Shown: positions 1 through 7,500 of the stretch, piece by piece | Numbering within the stretch: position 1 is the first letter of the stretch | How the letters are laid out: each line of letters starts with the position of its first letter | Position numbers and translations under genes: made by a program | The notes under the pieces: generated by a model | Database searches by the model: none | Told to the model about the DNA's origin: nothing | Seen by the model: only the letters and a program-made list of their open reading frames with translations | From: DATFES01 sp035457725 | GTDB lineage: Bacteria; Pseudomonadota; Alphaproteobacteria; CACIAM-22H2 | Length of the DNA: 54,582 nt | Direction of reading: 5' to 3' | Assembly (NCBI GenBank): GCA_035457725.1 | Contig: DATIBC010000011.1 | Span: forward strand, 1 to 54,582

Positions 1-284
1 GCATTGCGGCGCGGCGCTGGCTCGAAATTCTGCGGCTCGATCTGTCGAACAGCGTCTCCGACGAATCGGCGGTCTGCTATCTCGCCTGGGACCTCGACCG
101 CTCGGCGCCAGCGCCCGAGGAGACGGAGATTCTCGAGTTACGCTGGCTCGCCTTTAGCGACGCGCTTGCGCTTGCGCTCGGCGGCGAGATCACCGACGCA
201 ATAAGCGTAGCGACCCTGCTGCGCATCGACCACATGCGCCTTCAGCGGACGCTGCCGCCGGCGCTTGCCGCCGCGATGGCTTAG
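1..284 (+). CDS. NUDIX hydrolase, C-terminal part (cut by window start)
   Basis: Reading from base 3, an open frame runs in from the window edge and stops at the TAG at 282-284, giving about 93 residues. The stretch with LDLSNSVSDESAVCYLAWDL followed by EETEILELRWL and a Gly-Glu-Ile-Thr-Asp-Ala-Ile-Ser segment matches the C-terminal half of ADP-ribose-pyrophosphatase-like NUDIX proteins. The catalytic NUDIX box should lie upstream and is not visible, so substrate cannot be judged. Family assignment is by recognition of the C-terminal pattern. The frame is GC-rich like its neighbours and shows no sign of decay. Confidence 0.6.
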   Translation, partial: IAARRWLEILRLDLSNSVSDESAVCYLAWDLDRSAPAPEETEILELRWLAFSDALALALGGEITDAISVATLLRIDHMRLQRTLPPALAAAMA

Positions 285-320
285 AGTATGATCCGTCAAG
301 GTTGAATCGCCGGTTTTACC

Positions 321-395
321 CCTCGCCCTTCGACAGGCTCAGGGCGAGGACTGATAAATTCGCCCTCATGGTGAGCCTGTCGAACCATGAGGGCG
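321..395. repeat. Paired-hairpin (REP/BIME-like) repeat, copy 1
   Basis: Two hairpins lie side by side. The first has arms CCTCGCCC (321-328) and GGGCGAGG (342-349) around the 13-nt loop TTCGACAGGCTCA. The second has 11-bp arms (361-371 and 385-395) around TGAGCCTGTCGAA, which is the exact reverse complement of the first loop. The arms differ between hairpins but the loop core is kept, and related pairs occur at 5171-5240 and 36712-36772. It sits between a plus-strand gene end and a minus-strand gene end, so it may also act as a bidirectional terminator. Confidence 0.8.
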
Positions 396-433
396 CGCGA
401 CATGATTACACTAAAGCGGATCACGCTCCAGCC

Positions 434-1459
434 CTAGCCCGCGGGTTCGCCCGCCGAAAGCGGAACCGGGCGTACATGCGCGCCGTCGGCGAGACCATCG
501 GGCGGGTTGACGATCACGCTTTCCCCCTCGTTGAGGCCGTCGCGGATTTCCACCATGCCGCGGCCGACGATGCCCGTCTTGACGCTGCGCCGCCGCGCCA
601 TGCCGTCTTCGACGACGTAGATGCGCCCGGCGCGAACCGCGTCGCTTGGCACCAGCAGTACGTTATCGCGCGTCTCGACGATGACGTTGATCTCGGTCGT
701 CATGCCGATATGAAGCTTGGTGTCGTCGGGCAAGGCGATGCGCACCCGGTAGCTCTTGTTGACCGGGTCGCCCTTGGGCGTGATCTCGCCGACCACGCCC
801 TCGAGCGTCTCGCCGGGAAATGCGTCGGCCTTGATCAGTGTCCGTTGGCCGATCCTGACGCGCGGGATGTCCTCCTCGTCGACGTCGGCGGTGATGCGCA
901 ACGGGCGCGGCTGGCCGATCCAGAACAGCACGTGCTGCTTGTCGACCACTTCGCCCACTTCGTAGTCCTGCCGGAGCACGACGCCGCCCATCGGCGCGGT
1001 CAGCGTCAAATCGGCGATGCGCTGGCGTTGCGCCGACATCGCGGCTTGCGCCTGCAGGAACTCGCTCTGCGCGCGCTCGCGAGCATCGCGGCTGGCGAAG
1101 CCGCGCTCGGCCAGCGTCGTTTGCCGCTGCAGCTCCTCGCGCCAGTATCGCTCGCGCGCCTCGAGCTCGGCGAGTCGTGCTTTTGCCTCGCGGTCATCGA
1201 GCTGGGCGAGCGGCCGGCCGGCCGCCACCTCGGCGCCGTCGCGAACGAAGATCGCCGCCACGCGCCCGGCGACCACCGGCCCGACCTTTGCCCAGGTCAC
1301 CGGTTCGACGGTGCCCGTCGCGTAGACGGCCGCGGCCGCCGGGCCGCGCGTCGCCGGCGCCGTTGTCACCTGCGGGCGGCTGGCGGCAAAGAAATATCCG
1401 CCGACGCCGAGCGCCACGGTCAGCGCCGCGACGGTGTAAAAAATGGTCCGGCCACGCAT
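434..1459 (-). CDS. HlyD-family periplasmic adaptor (efflux membrane fusion protein)
   Basis: A 341-residue protein with an uncleaved N-terminal anchor (about residues 5-25), a lipoyl/beta-barrel half-motif (GTVEPVTWAKVGPVVAGRV), a central alpha-hairpin rich in Ala, Arg and Glu, the second lipoyl half (LTLTAPMGGVVLRQDYEVGE) and a C-terminal barrel and membrane-proximal domain. This is the usual order of RND or ABC efflux adaptors, which link an inner-membrane pump to an outer-membrane channel. No pump gene is adjacent: downstream on this strand the next gene is on the opposite strand. Its partner is outside the window or unlinked. A palindrome at 1503-1519 lies about 45 bases upstream of the start. 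Confidence 0.85.
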   Translation of the reverse strand: MRGRTIFYTVAALTVALGVGGYFFAASRPQVTTAPATRGPAAAAVYATGTVEPVTWAKVGPVVAGRVAAIFVRDGAEVAAGRPLAQLDDREAKARLAELEARERYWREELQRQTTLAERGFASRDARERAQSEFLQAQAAMSAQRQRIADLTLTAPMGGVVLRQDYEVGEVVDKQHVLFWIGQPRPLRITADVDEEDIPRVRIGQRTLIKADAFPGETLEGVVGEITPKGDPVNKSYRVRIALPDDTKLHIGMTTEINVIVETRDNVLLVPSDAVRAGRIYVVEDGMARRRSVKTGIVGRGMVEIRDGLNEGESVIVNPPDGLADGAHVRPVPLSAGEPAG

Positions 1460-1502
1460 CGATGGGAGGGTCCGTGCGACGTGTTAACCAATGCCGCGTT
1501 GC

Positions 1503-1519
1503 ACTATATCTCATATAGT
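1503..1519. promoter_or_regulatory. Operator-like palindrome ACTATAT-ctc-ATATAGT
   Basis: A perfect 7-bp inverted repeat with a 3-base centre lies in the only AT-rich patch of the 122-base gap between the divergent adaptor gene and the 1582 gene. Position and symmetry suggest a dimeric repressor site controlling one or both genes. No regulator gene is next to it. Confidence 0.45.
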
Positions 1520-1581
1520 CTGCCGCACGCGATCCGGCAGGTTCGCTGGCGATCGACCCATCGAAACGACGGCAGTGCGGC

Positions 1582-1992
1582 ATGACGACGCGGGCAATCA
1601 TGATCCATTCCCTCGACGACGCGCGCGCGGCACTCGCCGCCGCCGGAGCGCTCGGGCGCCCGGTTACGTTGCTCAGCGGTCCGGGCGCGGCCGCCTACGC
1701 CGGCGCGTTGTGGTTCCGCCGCGTCGTCGAACTCGCCTGCGCCGAGTATCCCGGCGTCGAGGCGACCGCCGTGCTCGATTGCGCCGATGCGCCGGGGCAC
1801 GTGCTCGGCGCCTTGCGGGCCGGGTTGCGGCGCGTCGCCTTCGACGGCGCGCCCGAAATGGCGCGCAAGCTTTCCGAGATCGCCCGCGCCCAGGGCGCCG
1901 AGTTGGTTACGGAGCCGTTCGCCACCTTCGATCCGCGCGGGGAACGCGATCCGGTCGCCGCCTGCTGCGCGTTTCTCGCGGCGGCGTCGTGA
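1582..1992 (+). CDS. Uncharacterised 136-residue protein coupled to epmA
   Basis: I do not recognise a family. The protein is Ala-rich and alternates short hydrophobic strands with helices (VTLLSGPGAAAYAGALW, VEATAVLDCADAPGHVL, GLRRVAFDGAPEMARKLSEI), suggesting a small alpha/beta cytoplasmic fold without signal peptide or membrane segment. Its TGA stop overlaps the GTG start of epmA (GTGA at 1989-1992), the classic sign of translational coupling. It could start at 1582 or at the internal Met 6 codons later. Because it is coupled to the EF-P lysyl ligase it is a candidate accessory of EF-P modification, but that is inference from position only. It does not look like the EpmC hydroxylase. Confidence 0.7.
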   Translation: MTTRAIMIHSLDDARAALAAAGALGRPVTLLSGPGAAAYAGALWFRRVVELACAEYPGVEATAVLDCADAPGHVLGALRAGLRRVAFDGAPEMARKLSEIARAQGAELVTEPFATFDPRGERDPVAACCAFLAAAS

Positions 1993-3059
1993 CGTCGACT
2001 CAATCGCCACGCCCATGGTGGAATCCGGTGCGTTTTTCCGCGCGCCGCGCCAATCTCGAAAAGCGGTCGGCGATCGTCGCGGCGACGCGTGCATTCTTCT
2101 CTCGTAACGGTTTCGTCGAAGTCGAGACGCCGGCGCTGCAAGTGTCGCCCGGCATGGAGCCGCACCTCGCCGCGTTCGCCACCGAACTCGAAGCGCCGGG
2201 GCGCGCAGCGCGCCGCAAGCTCTACCTGCACACTTCGCCCGAATTCGCGATGAAAAAACTGCTGGTCGCGGGCTGCACCCACATCTTTCAGCTCGCGCGC
2301 GTCTTTCGCAATGGCGAGCGGAGCGATACCCATCATCCCGAGTTCGTCATGCTCGAATGGTATCGCGCTGGCGACGATTACACCGTGTTGATGAATGATT
2401 GCGCGACACTGCTCCGCGAGTCCGCTGCCGCCGCGGGCGCATCCAATTTCGTGTGGCGAGGACAGAGTTGCGATCCGCGCGCCATGCCGGAGCGAATCAC
2501 GGTTGTCGATGCCTTCCGTCGCTTCGCCGGCATCGACCTCGCGGCGACGATGGTCGATCCGCGCGCGCCCGACGCCGCGGCGCTTTCGCGCCAAGCGACG
2601 CGAACCGGCGTCCGCACGGCGGCGGGCGATCGTTGGGACGACGTGTTTTTTCGCATCTTTCTCGAGCGCATCGAGCCTCATCTTGGGCTCGGCCGGCCGA
2701 CGATCGTCGACGAATACCCGATCTCGATGGCGGCGCTGGCGCGAGCCAAGCCGAAAGATCGCCGCTTTGCCGAGCGTTTCGAGCTTTACGTCGCCGGGCT
2801 GGAGCTCGCCAACGGCTTCGGGGAGCTGACCGACGCGAGCGAGCAGCGGCGGCGCTTCGAAGCCGACCAGGCACTGAAGGCGCGGTTGTCGGGCGAGCGC
2901 TATCCGATCGACGCGGATTTTCTCGACGCGTTGGCGTATGGCATGCCGGCGAGCGCCGGAATTGCGCTCGGGCTCGACCGGCTGGTGATGCTGGCGACGG
3001 GAGCGGAAAAGATCGATGACGTGTTGTGGGCGCCGGTCGCGTCGACAGAAGGAGCGTGA
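1989..3059 (+). CDS. epmA: EF-P lysine lysyltransferase EpmA (GenX/PoxA)
   Basis: A 356-residue class II lysyl-tRNA-synthetase-like protein without the anticodon-binding domain, the usual build of EpmA, which attaches (R)-beta-lysine to the conserved lysine of elongation factor P. Motif 2 is visible as FQLARVFRNGE followed by HHPEFVMLEWYRAG (about residues 100-127), and motif 3 near the C-terminus contains GIALGLDRLVML. The GTG start is set by overlap with the upstream stop and the alignable N-terminus. EpmB follows two bases downstream and EF-P itself lies 3 kb further on the same strand, so substrate synthesis, transfer and target are clustered. Confidence 0.92.
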   Translation: MTSTQSPRPWWNPVRFSARRANLEKRSAIVAATRAFFSRNGFVEVETPALQVSPGMEPHLAAFATELEAPGRAARRKLYLHTSPEFAMKKLLVAGCTHIFQLARVFRNGERSDTHHPEFVMLEWYRAGDDYTVLMNDCATLLRESAAAAGASNFVWRGQSCDPRAMPERITVVDAFRRFAGIDLAATMVDPRAPDAAALSRQATRTGVRTAAGDRWDDVFFRIFLERIEPHLGLGRPTIVDEYPISMAALARAKPKDRRFAERFELYVAGLELANGFGELTDASEQRRRFEADQALKARLSGERYPIDADFLDALAYGMPASAGIALGLDRLVMLATGAEKIDDVLWAPVASTEGA

Positions 3060-3061
3060 AC

Positions 3062-4108
3062 ATGGACGGTTCGTCGGATTCTTGTCGGACGGCGCGCAGC
3101 GCCGCCGAGCTGATTGGCGCGGGCGCGGCCGCGCCCGAGCGCGGCGAGGAGATCGCCAAGGTTGCTGCGCGCTACGCCGTCGCGGTAACGCCGGCGATGC
3201 TCGCGCTGATCGACGCCGGCGATCACAACGACCCGATTGGCCGCCAGTTCGTCCCCGACGCGCGCGAGCTCGACGCGCGCCCCGAGGAGAGCGCCGATCC
3301 GATCGGCGATTGGACGCACTCGCCGGTGAAGGGTGTCGTGCATCGCTACCCCGACCGTGTATTGCTCAAACCGACCCACGCCTGCGCGGTCTATTGCCGC
3401 TTCTGCTTCCGGCGCGAGATGGTGGGACCCGGCGGCGAGGCGCTGACGCCGGCGGAGTTGGCCGCGGCGCTGGACTATGTTCGCGCCAATTCCGAGATCT
3501 GGGAGGTGATAGTTTCCGGCGGCGATCCGCTGGTGCTTTCGCCGCGCCGGTTGGGGGAGATTGTCGGCGCGCTTGGCGACATTGCGCATGTGCAGGTGAT
3601 CCGGATCCACACGCGGGTGCCGGTGGTCGAGCCGGTGCGCATCGATCACCAACTGCTTGCCGCGCTCGCCAGCGACAAGGCGGTCTACGTGGCGCTGCAC
3701 GCCAATCATCCGCGCGAGTTCACGCCCGAGGCGCGCGCGGCGTGCCGGCGCATCGTCGCCGCCGGGATTCCGATGCTCGGGCAATCGGTGTTGCTGAAGG
3801 GCGTCAACGACGATCCGGCGACGCTCGAAGCGCTAATGCGCGTTTTCGTCGCCAATCGCATCAAACCTTACTACCTCCACCACGCCGACCTGGCGCCAGG
3901 CACCGGTCATTTCCGCACCACGATTGGGGAAGGTCAGGCGCTGATGCGCGACTTGCGCGGGCGGGCGTCGGGACTGTGCCAGCCGACCTACGTGCTCGAC
4001 ATCCCCGGCGGCCATGGCAAGGTGCCGATCGGGCCGGCGTATCTGCGCCCCGACGGGGCAGTCGAAGGTCCCTCTGGCGTCGCGCATCGCATTGACTCGG
4101 CGCAGTAA
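3062..4108 (+). CDS. epmB: EF-P beta-lysylation protein EpmB (lysine 2,3-aminomutase-like)
   Basis: A 348-residue KamA-family radical SAM protein. The [4Fe-4S] cluster motif is CAVYCRFC with Cys at about 108, 112 and 115; the glycine-rich SAM segment VSGGDPL follows, and the C-terminal PGGHGK should carry the PLP lysine. EpmB converts (S)-lysine to (R)-beta-lysine for EpmA. True catabolic aminomutases are longer, and the tight spacing to epmA (two bases after its stop) supports the EF-P role. The start at 3062 was chosen because it directly follows epmA. Confidence 0.92.
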   Translation: MDGSSDSCRTARSAAELIGAGAAAPERGEEIAKVAARYAVAVTPAMLALIDAGDHNDPIGRQFVPDARELDARPEESADPIGDWTHSPVKGVVHRYPDRVLLKPTHACAVYCRFCFRREMVGPGGEALTPAELAAALDYVRANSEIWEVIVSGGDPLVLSPRRLGEIVGALGDIAHVQVIRIHTRVPVVEPVRIDHQLLAALASDKAVYVALHANHPREFTPEARAACRRIVAAGIPMLGQSVLLKGVNDDPATLEALMRVFVANRIKPYYLHHADLAPGTGHFRTTIGEGQALMRDLRGRASGLCQPTYVLDIPGGHGKVPIGPAYLRPDGAVEGPSGVAHRIDSAQ

Positions 4109-4235
4109 ATCGCCGGCGACCCGCAACGTTGAAAATCGCGCCATGGTCGGCTAAGAAGCGCCGAACGAAGGATTTCGCACGCCGCGCAAATTGCGCAGAG
4201 CGCGCCGCTCCCCCTCACCAGGAGGCCCGCCGGTC

Positions 4236-5156
4236 ATGAAGGTCAGCCAAAAGGTCAAACGCGTTCTCGCCAACTACGAGAGCGATAATCCCGGCACCAA
4301 GACCAATCTCGCGCGCATCTTGATGCAAGGCCGCCTCGGCGGCTCGGGCAAGCTCGTGATCCTGCCGGTCGATCAGGGTTTCGAGCACGGGCCGGTGCGC
4401 AGCTTCGCGCCCAATCCGCCCGCCTACGATCCGCATTATCACTTCCAGCTTGCCGTCGACGCCGGCCTCTCGGCCTACGCCGCGCCGCTCGGCATGATCG
4501 AGGCCGGCGCCGACAGCTTCGCCGGGGCGATTCCGACGATCCTCAAGCTCAACTCGTCGAACAGCCTGGCGCGGGTCAAGGACCAGGCGGTGACCGGCTC
4601 GGTCAAGGACGCGCTGCGACTGGGCTGTGCTGCGATCGGCTTCACCATCTATCCCGGTTCCGACGAGCAGTTTGGCATGATGGAGGAGATTCGCGAGCTT
4701 GCGCTCGAGGCCAAGTCGAACGGGCTTGCCGTCGTCGTCTGGTCATATCCGCGCGGCGGCGAGCTGAGCAAGGACGGCGAAACGGCGATGGACATCTGCG
4801 CCTACGCCGCGCATCTTGCCGCGCTGCTCGGCGCCCACATAATCAAGGTCAAGCCGCCGACCGGGGTTCTGTTCCAGGACGCCGCGAAGAAAGTCTACGA
4901 GAAGTACAATATCGACATATCGGCGCTCTCGGCGCGCATCGCCCATGTCGTGCAGTCGTGCTTCAACGGGCGCCGGCTGGTCGTCTTCTCGGGCGGCGAA
5001 GCCAAGGACGACGAAGGAATCTTCGCCGAGGCGCGCGCCATTCGCGACGGCGGCGGCACCGGCTCGATCATCGGCCGCAACACGTTCCAACGGCCGCGCG
5101 ACAAGGCGCTGGCGCTGCTCGACAGGATCATCGCCATCTACCAGGGCAAGGAGTAG
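4236..5156 (+). CDS. Class I fructose-bisphosphate aldolase (FbaB/DhnA type)
   Basis: A 306-residue TIM-barrel aldolase of the archaeal/bacterial class I type, cleaving fructose 1,6-bisphosphate to dihydroxyacetone phosphate and glyceraldehyde 3-phosphate. Landmarks are ILPVDQGFEHGP early, the segment AAIGFTIYPGSDEQ, the Schiff-base region HIIKVKPPTG and the phosphate-binding C-terminal GGTGSIIGRNTFQRP. An AGGAGG ribosome site at 4220-4225 lies ten bases before the ATG at 4236, which fixes this start over an in-frame one 45 bases upstream. About 130 bases separate it from epmB, so it may have its own promoter. Confidence 0.9.
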   Translation: MKVSQKVKRVLANYESDNPGTKTNLARILMQGRLGGSGKLVILPVDQGFEHGPVRSFAPNPPAYDPHYHFQLAVDAGLSAYAAPLGMIEAGADSFAGAIPTILKLNSSNSLARVKDQAVTGSVKDALRLGCAAIGFTIYPGSDEQFGMMEEIRELALEAKSNGLAVVVWSYPRGGELSKDGETAMDICAYAAHLAALLGAHIIKVKPPTGVLFQDAAKKVYEKYNIDISALSARIAHVVQSCFNGRRLVVFSGGEAKDDEGIFAEARAIRDGGGTGSIIGRNTFQRPRDKALALLDRIIAIYQGKE

Positions 5157-5170
5157 CGCGCGCATGTCAC

Positions 5171-5240
5171 GCCTCATGCTTCGACAGGCTCAACATGAGG
5201 CTCATCCAAGCCCCTCCCCCTGAATCTGTCGAAGGGCGGG
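5171..5240. repeat. Paired-hairpin repeat, copy 2
   Basis: First hairpin: GCCTCATG (5171-5178) and CATGAGGC (5194-5201) around a loop with TTCGACAGGCTCA. Second, imperfect: a C-rich arm ending at 5220, loop TGAATCTGTCGAA and a G-rich arm 5234-5240. The loops match copy 1 while the stems are different, so the loop is the conserved element. It lies between the aldolase and thiE, both on the plus strand. Confidence 0.75.
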
Positions 5241-5251
5241 AACCTTGGACG

Positions 5252-5899
5252 ATGAACACTGCACGCTGCCGTCTATATCTGATCACGCCGCAAACGCTCG
5301 AGCCGCGCCGTTTCGCCGAGACGCTTAGGGCGGCGCTCGATGGCGGCGACGTGGCGGCGCTGCAACTTCGCCTGAAGGGCGTCGGCGACGAGGACATTCT
5401 GCGCGCCATCGAGATCTTGCGCCCCGTGACGGAAGCGCACGACGTCGCGTTCGTCCTCAACGACCGGCCGGACCTCGCTGCCGCGGCCGGATGCGACGGT
5501 GTTCATATCGGCCAGGAAGATGCGACATATGCCGAGGCGCGCCGGCTGGTCGGGGCCGGGCGCATCGTCGGCGTCACCTGCCACGACTCGCGCCATTTGG
5601 CGATCGAAGCGGCCGAGGCCGGCGCCGACTACGTCGCCTTCGGCGCCTTCTTTCCCAGCGCCACCAAGGAAAAGCCGAAGACGCGGGCCGATGTCGATCT
5701 GCTACGCTGGTGGTCGGAACTGATGACCGTGCCGTGCGTGGCAATCGGCGGCATCACAGCGGAGAACTGCGGCGAACTGGTCGCGGCAGGCGCCGACTTC
5801 CTCGCCGCCGCCGGCGGCGTTTGGGCCTATCCGGACGGACCGGCCGCGGCGGTCGTCGCCTTCAACGCGGCGATCGCGGCGCATTGCCATTCTCGGTGA
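5252..5899 (+). CDS. thiE: Thiamine-phosphate synthase
   Basis: A 215-residue TIM barrel. It joins the hydroxymethylpyrimidine diphosphate and thiazole phosphate moieties into thiamine monophosphate. Visible family features are the LITP start, VAALQLRLKG on the second strand, FVLNDRPDLA, CDGVHIGQED, GVTCHDS (usually GVSxH), the loop AFFPSATKEKP that binds the phosphates, and the C-terminal VAIGGI. No other thi gene is near and no TPP riboswitch is visible upstream. Some alphaproteobacteria carry extra ThiE-like proteins, so paralogy is possible, but the catalytic loop looks intact. Confidence 0.85.
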   Translation: MNTARCRLYLITPQTLEPRRFAETLRAALDGGDVAALQLRLKGVGDEDILRAIEILRPVTEAHDVAFVLNDRPDLAAAAGCDGVHIGQEDATYAEARRLVGAGRIVGVTCHDSRHLAIEAAEAGADYVAFGAFFPSATKEKPKTRADVDLLRWWSELMTVPCVAIGGITAENCGELVAAGADFLAAAGGVWAYPDGPAAAVVAFNAAIAAHCHSR

Positions 5900-5976
5900 T
5901 TGCCGCCGCGAGCCCAAGCTGCTAGCTTCCGCGCCGCTTTTCCCACCCCGACGAGCTCGAGCTTCGGTCCGATCCC

Positions 5977-6543
5977 ATGAAGATCATCGGTAGCGCCGTG
6001 CGTACCGGCAACATCATCGAATACGACAGTCGCATCTGGACGGTCATCAAGCACAACATCGTCCAGCCGGGCAAAGGCGGCGCGTTCAATCAGGTCGAGC
6101 TGCGCGACGTTCGCACCGGCACCAAGACCAACGTCAAGTTCCGTTCCGACGAGACGGTCGAGCAGCTCCGCGTCGACGAAAAGGAGATGCAGTACCTCTT
6201 TGCCGACGGCGACCAATACACGTTCATGGACGAAGAAAGTTTCGAGCAGCTCACGGTCAACCGCGCCCTGATCGGCGACGCCGCGGAGTTCCTCAAGGAC
6301 GGCATGAAGGTGACCATCGACATGATCGAGGGGTCGCCGGTCGCCGCCCACCTGCCGCAATCCACCGTCTGCGAGGTGGTCGAGGCCGACGCGGTGGTCA
6401 AGGGTCAGACCGCGTCGTCGTCCTACAAGCCGGCCAAGCTCGACAACGGCGTCAAGATCATGGTTCCGCCGTTCGTCAGCGCGGGCGAGCGCGTCGTCGT
6501 CAACATCGAGGAACGCAGCTATGTCGAGCGGGCGAAGGACTAG
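5977..6543 (+). CDS. efp: Elongation factor P
   Basis: A 188-residue EF-P, the usual length, with an N-terminal KOW-like domain and two OB domains. It relieves ribosome stalling at polyproline. The modification loop reads IVQPGKGGAF, with the target lysine at residue 33, equivalent to Lys34 of the Escherichia coli protein. Because EpmA and EpmB are encoded just upstream, this lysine is predicted to be beta-lysylated. The C-terminal FVSAGERVVVNIEERSYVER matches the family end. A strongly proline-rich protein encoded at 7501-8619 would be a natural client. Confidence 0.96.
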   Translation: MKIIGSAVRTGNIIEYDSRIWTVIKHNIVQPGKGGAFNQVELRDVRTGTKTNVKFRSDETVEQLRVDEKEMQYLFADGDQYTFMDEESFEQLTVNRALIGDAAEFLKDGMKVTIDMIEGSPVAAHLPQSTVCEVVEADAVVKGQTASSSYKPAKLDNGVKIMVPPFVSAGERVVVNIEERSYVERAKD

Positions 6544-6555
6544 CGCCGCATCCAA

Positions 6556-7383
6556 ATGGCCGTTCGCTCGCCGATCTTCATTGTCATGGAACGCGCCGTG
6601 CGCAAGGCGGCGCGTAGCCTGATCCACGACTTCGGCGAAGTGGAAAACCTTCAGGTTTCGATCAAGGGGCCGGGCGATTTCGTCTCGAGCGCCGATTTGC
6701 AGGCCGAGCGAATCCTCAAGGGCGAGCTCTCGCGGGCGCGGCCGAGCTATGGATTTCTCGCCGAAGAGGGCGGCGGCGAGCCGGGCAGCGACGCGCGCTA
6801 CCGTTGGCTGATCGATCCGCTCGACGGAACGACGAACTTCCTGCACGGAATCCCGCATTTCTGCATCTCGATCGGGCTCGAATGCGACGGCGAGATCGTC
6901 GCCGGGATGATCTACGACCCGATGCGCGACGAGCTGTTCCACGGCGAAAAAGGCGGCGGCGCCTATGTCAACGACCGACGCCTGCGCGTCTCGGCGCGCC
7001 GACGGCTCGGCGACTCGGTCATTGGCACCGGTATCCCATTCCGCGAGCGTGGCGACCATCCGCGATATCTGAGTCTGCTCGAGACGGTGATGGCGAATAC
7101 CGCCGGAGTGCGGCGAATGGGCGCCGCCGCGCTCGACCTCGCTTATGTCGCCGCCGGCCGGTTTGACGGGTTTTTTGAGTTCGGCTTGAATGCATGGGAC
7201 GTCGCCGCCGGCCTGATCATCGTGCGCGAGGCGGGCGGTTTCGTCAGCGAGATCGAAGGCGGCAACGATCCGCTCTCGAAGGGCAGCGTGCTCGCCACCA
7301 ACGATCATCTTCACGGCCCGCTTGGCCGTCTGCTGCGCGACGCCGATCCGAAAGGACCCAAGGCACGGGTGCGCCGCAGCTAG
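6556..7383 (+). CDS. Inositol monophosphatase family protein (SuhB-like)
   Basis: A 275-residue Mg-dependent phosphatase. The metal site is recognised as LIDPLDGTTNFLHGIPHF (about residues 85-102) with the upstream Glu of FLAEEGG and the downstream WDVAAG, the three signature patches of the IMPase family. Substrate could be inositol monophosphate or another sugar phosphate. It begins 13 bases after efp, so the two are probably co-transcribed; SuhB in other bacteria also affects ribosome assembly, which would suit this context. Length is normal with a short basic C-terminal tail. Confidence 0.88.
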   Translation: MAVRSPIFIVMERAVRKAARSLIHDFGEVENLQVSIKGPGDFVSSADLQAERILKGELSRARPSYGFLAEEGGGEPGSDARYRWLIDPLDGTTNFLHGIPHFCISIGLECDGEIVAGMIYDPMRDELFHGEKGGGAYVNDRRLRVSARRRLGDSVIGTGIPFRERGDHPRYLSLLETVMANTAGVRRMGAAALDLAYVAAGRFDGFFEFGLNAWDVAAGLIIVREAGGFVSEIEGGNDPLSKGSVLATNDHLHGPLGRLLRDADPKGPKARVRRS

Positions 7384-7500
7384 CCGACTGGGGCGCGTGC
7401 GGCGTCGTGACTTGACTCCGGCATGTTCATGGCCGCCGCCACGATAGCGGCCAAATCGGTTGTTCCAATTATGCCGGTGGTTTACTTTCTCGCCACAGCC

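Noticed and set aside
302..1585. A 427-codon plus-strand frame across the HlyD adaptor gene
   Set aside because: Antisense shadow of the adaptor and running through the repeat; composition is a mirror of the real gene.
3062..4108. Catabolic lysine 2,3-aminomutase
   Set aside because: Shorter than catabolic enzymes and adjacent to epmA with efp nearby; EpmB is the better call.
7423..7500. Upstream ATG at 7423 as the start of the OmpA-domain protein
   Set aside because: It would put 26 extra residues and a first hydrophobic patch ahead of a good signal peptide; the ATG at 7501 gives a normal secreted protein.
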